From positions 62,001-126,000 of the forward strand of contig NZ_NRRW01000003.1 in the NCBI RefSeq assembly GCF_016583835.1: a DNA stretch of 64,000 bases. Direction: 5' to 3'. Position 1 is the first letter of the stretch; each line of letters begins with the position of its first letter. This DNA is from Thiococcus pfennigii (GTDB lineage Bacteria > Pseudomonadota > Gammaproteobacteria > Chromatiales > Chromatiaceae). The position numbers were made by a program, and so were the translations under genes. The notes under the pieces are model-generated. The model made no database searches. It was not told the DNA's origin and was given only the letters and a program-made list of their open reading frames with translations. Shown in pieces: positions 60,917 to 64,000 of the stretch.

Positions 60917-62728
<1,812 letters not shown>

Positions 62729-63428
62729 GCGAGCGGCGCTCCAGGGGCGCGGATGGCAACGGGGGAAGGTCGACGGACCCCGCGCCGCGGGTGGTTGCGA
62801 CCCGAGGCAGGGTGAGCGGCGGGGACGACGGGGCGCGCAGTATAGCCGATCCGGGCACCGCGCGGGCGTCCATCGCGAGGCGTCGACGAAAGGTCGTCGC
62901 ACCACCGCACCCGGGTGACGCCCCCAGACGCCCGCGACAAACTCAATCGAAACAAGAGTGAGCTACTTTATATCAGAGCGTTAGCATGACTTTCTCCAGT
63001 CGATGCCCGAAATGGAACTGCAACATTTCACAGGACAAGGCGAAATCCCGGATACCCACAGAACCTGTGGATAAGTTTGTGAACAATCGTCGAAGATCAC
63101 CGCCAAGCCCGCGTCGCACTTGAGCCTGAAACAGATTGGCGCGAATCTACACACCAAATTTAACGACATAAAAACATGAGGTTACAGCAGCGACGTAGCG
63201 GCCCGATCAGGTCCTCCGCAACCGCCAAACGCTCGTAACGCGCTCGTGGACGGATGTGCACAACCTCTTGACTCGGAGTGCCGAAACCCGGTCTCAGGTC
63301 GCGCCGGCGATGCGATCGTCGCGATCGTCTTACACCGACGAATCGCGACCCGATCCCGCATGATCGACACGACACAGCCACCTATCGCGACCTCGATCAG
63401 ACACGATCGGATATCAGTCGCCGCACGA
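62729..63428. other. Non-coding region with DnaA-box-like motifs
   Basis: About 700 bases without a convincing gene. The 62940-63190 part is clearly AT-richer than the window. A perfect DnaA box TGTGGATAA (63066-63074, reverse complement of TTATCCACA) lies among 7/9 matches at 63052-63060 (ATACCCACA), 63078-63086 (TGTGAACAA) and 63255-63263 (TGTGCACAA). CCACAG-AAC-CTGTGG (63056-63070) is a palindrome. AT-rich tracts are at about 62955-62985 and 63150-63180, and GATC is frequent from 63206 to 63460. It may hold the typA promoter or replication-initiator binding sites. Confidence 0.5.
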
Positions 63429-64000
63429 TCACGCCGATTCGAGGCCAGCGAAGTCGATCGCCCCATCGCCCGCCTCCTGAGCCTTCGTGATCAGGTCGCG
63501 CAGCTCGGCCACCTGGTCGGCCCGCACCACCAGCAGCGCCCCCTCGGGAAGGGCGACCTGGAATGTCTCTACCTCCTCGGCGGGAAACCAGTCCCGCGTG
63601 ACGGGCAGCGGAAACGAGAAGCCCGGCCGGACCCAGTCGCCTGTGCCAGTGACCCGATCGCCGTAGCCGCGCAGCGCGCAAAGTATCTCGCCAGCGCCAC
63701 CAGCGGCCTCGATGGCCGGGGTGAGAAAGGCCATCGGGTCCACGCGGAACTGGCCGCGGGTCTCGGCGTCCGCGGCATTGACCTGCGCGACGACCTGAAG
63801 GGCCGCCGCGGCCGGCGCGTCGAGCACCGTGTAGACGCCGGTTCCGAGCCGGTTATGCGAACGGGCACCCTGCGCCAGGAATCGCTTCTGAAAGGTCTTC
63901 GCATGAAGATTCGGAAGCAGCGGCTCACGTCGGTGGGTTGGCTCGCCGTCGTCCGCACCCGTGTCGTCGCCGGGGGCGGCCGTCGGCTCGGGGCGGCTAC
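63429..64000 (-). CDS. Hypothetical protein (N-terminus beyond window edge)
   Basis: The C-terminal 190 residues of an open frame that runs off the right edge. I do not recognise it. The visible part begins with a Asp/Glu/Pro-rich segment (PGDDTGADDGEPTHRREP), then a folded-looking region with LGTGVYTVLDAPAAAALQV, AGEILCALRGYGDRVTGTG, and VETFQVALPEGALLVVRADQ. No start codon that looks natural occurs before the edge; a GTG at 63827 is possible but internal to the conserved-looking region. The frame has normal codon bias, which supports coding. Confidence 0.6.
   Translation of the reverse strand, partial: SRPEPTAAPGDDTGADDGEPTHRREPLLPNLHAKTFQKRFLAQGARSHNRLGTGVYTVLDAPAAAALQVVAQVNAADAETRGQFRVDPMAFLTPAIEAAGGAGEILCALRGYGDRVTGTGDWVRPGFSFPLPVTRDWFPAEEVETFQVALPEGALLVVRADQVAELRDLITKAQEAGDGAIDFAGLESA

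Overview
The window is a GC-rich gammaproteobacterial chromosome segment, most likely from a purple sulfur bacterium (Chromatiales/Chromatiaceae). The evidence is a bchO-type gene of bacteriochlorophyll synthesis, the O2-independent ubiquinone genes ubiU and ubiV, an OxyR with the E. coli cysteine spacing, two SLC13-type anion permeases, and gammaproteobacterial gene orders (yhfA-like osmC/crp; mnmG-rsmG-parA-parB-atpIBEFHAGDC-glmU-glmS; ribF-ileS-lspA). The genus cannot be fixed from sequence reading alone.

Layout. 0.1-4.4 kb: osmC-like gene divergent from crp, then trpC and trpGD, with a 354-bp gap holding an interspersed inverted repeat between trpC and trpD. 4.5-19.6 kb: one long leftward block made of mnmG-rsmG-parA-parB, the complete nine-gene F1Fo ATP synthase operon (clear sigma70-type promoter before atpI, hairpin terminator after atpC), then glmU-glmS. 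19.7-24.4 kb: a lone MoxR ATPase, a CorA channel, an SGNH lipoprotein, about 1.2 kb without a recognisable gene, and an orphan hypothetical gene. 24.4-30.5 kb: a tightly overlapped leftward operon with an ABC ATPase, an FtsX-type permease, a membrane-fusion protein and an SLC13 permease, followed by tRNA-Ser(GGA). 31-36.5 kb: a second SLC13 permease, an adenylating-ligase-like gene and an exosortase/PEP-CTERM-associated acyltransferase, set among repeats. 37-41 kb: a three-gene unit (PstS-like protein, outer-membrane barrel, GGDEF-EAL protein). 41-50.4 kb: murJ, ribF-ileS-lspA, rimK with an AstE-like gene, and oxyR. 50.4-54 kb: a PHB-depolymerase-type esterase, a secreted cyclophilin of eukaryotic type, and a sucrose-phosphatase-like/PfkB kinase pair. 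54-58.4 kb: bchO, yhcC-like radical SAM, ubiU, ubiV. 58.5-60.4 kb: a ribbon-helix-helix/PemK toxin-antitoxin pair between two 220-bp direct repeats, and a Rieske ferredoxin. 60.9-64 kb: typA, a 700-bp non-coding stretch with DnaA-box-like motifs, and a truncated hypothetical gene at the edge.

The most notable signal outside genes is a family of 353-354-bp MITE-like elements. There are three copies (30943-31296, 35276-35628, 60447-60800), with 14-bp terminal inverted repeats and 7-bp flanking direct repeats that differ between sites but agree within each site. The middle copy has split one arm of an otherwise perfect 25-bp inverted repeat, so the pre-insertion sequence and the 7-bp duplication can be read directly. 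No transposase for it lies in the window. Other repeat families are an inverted repeat at 2.4 and 54.0 kb, GTCGGGTTA/TAACCCGAC palindromes, and CAGTCG hairpins at 33.7 and 50.4 kb. No CRISPR array, prophage or complete insertion sequence was seen.
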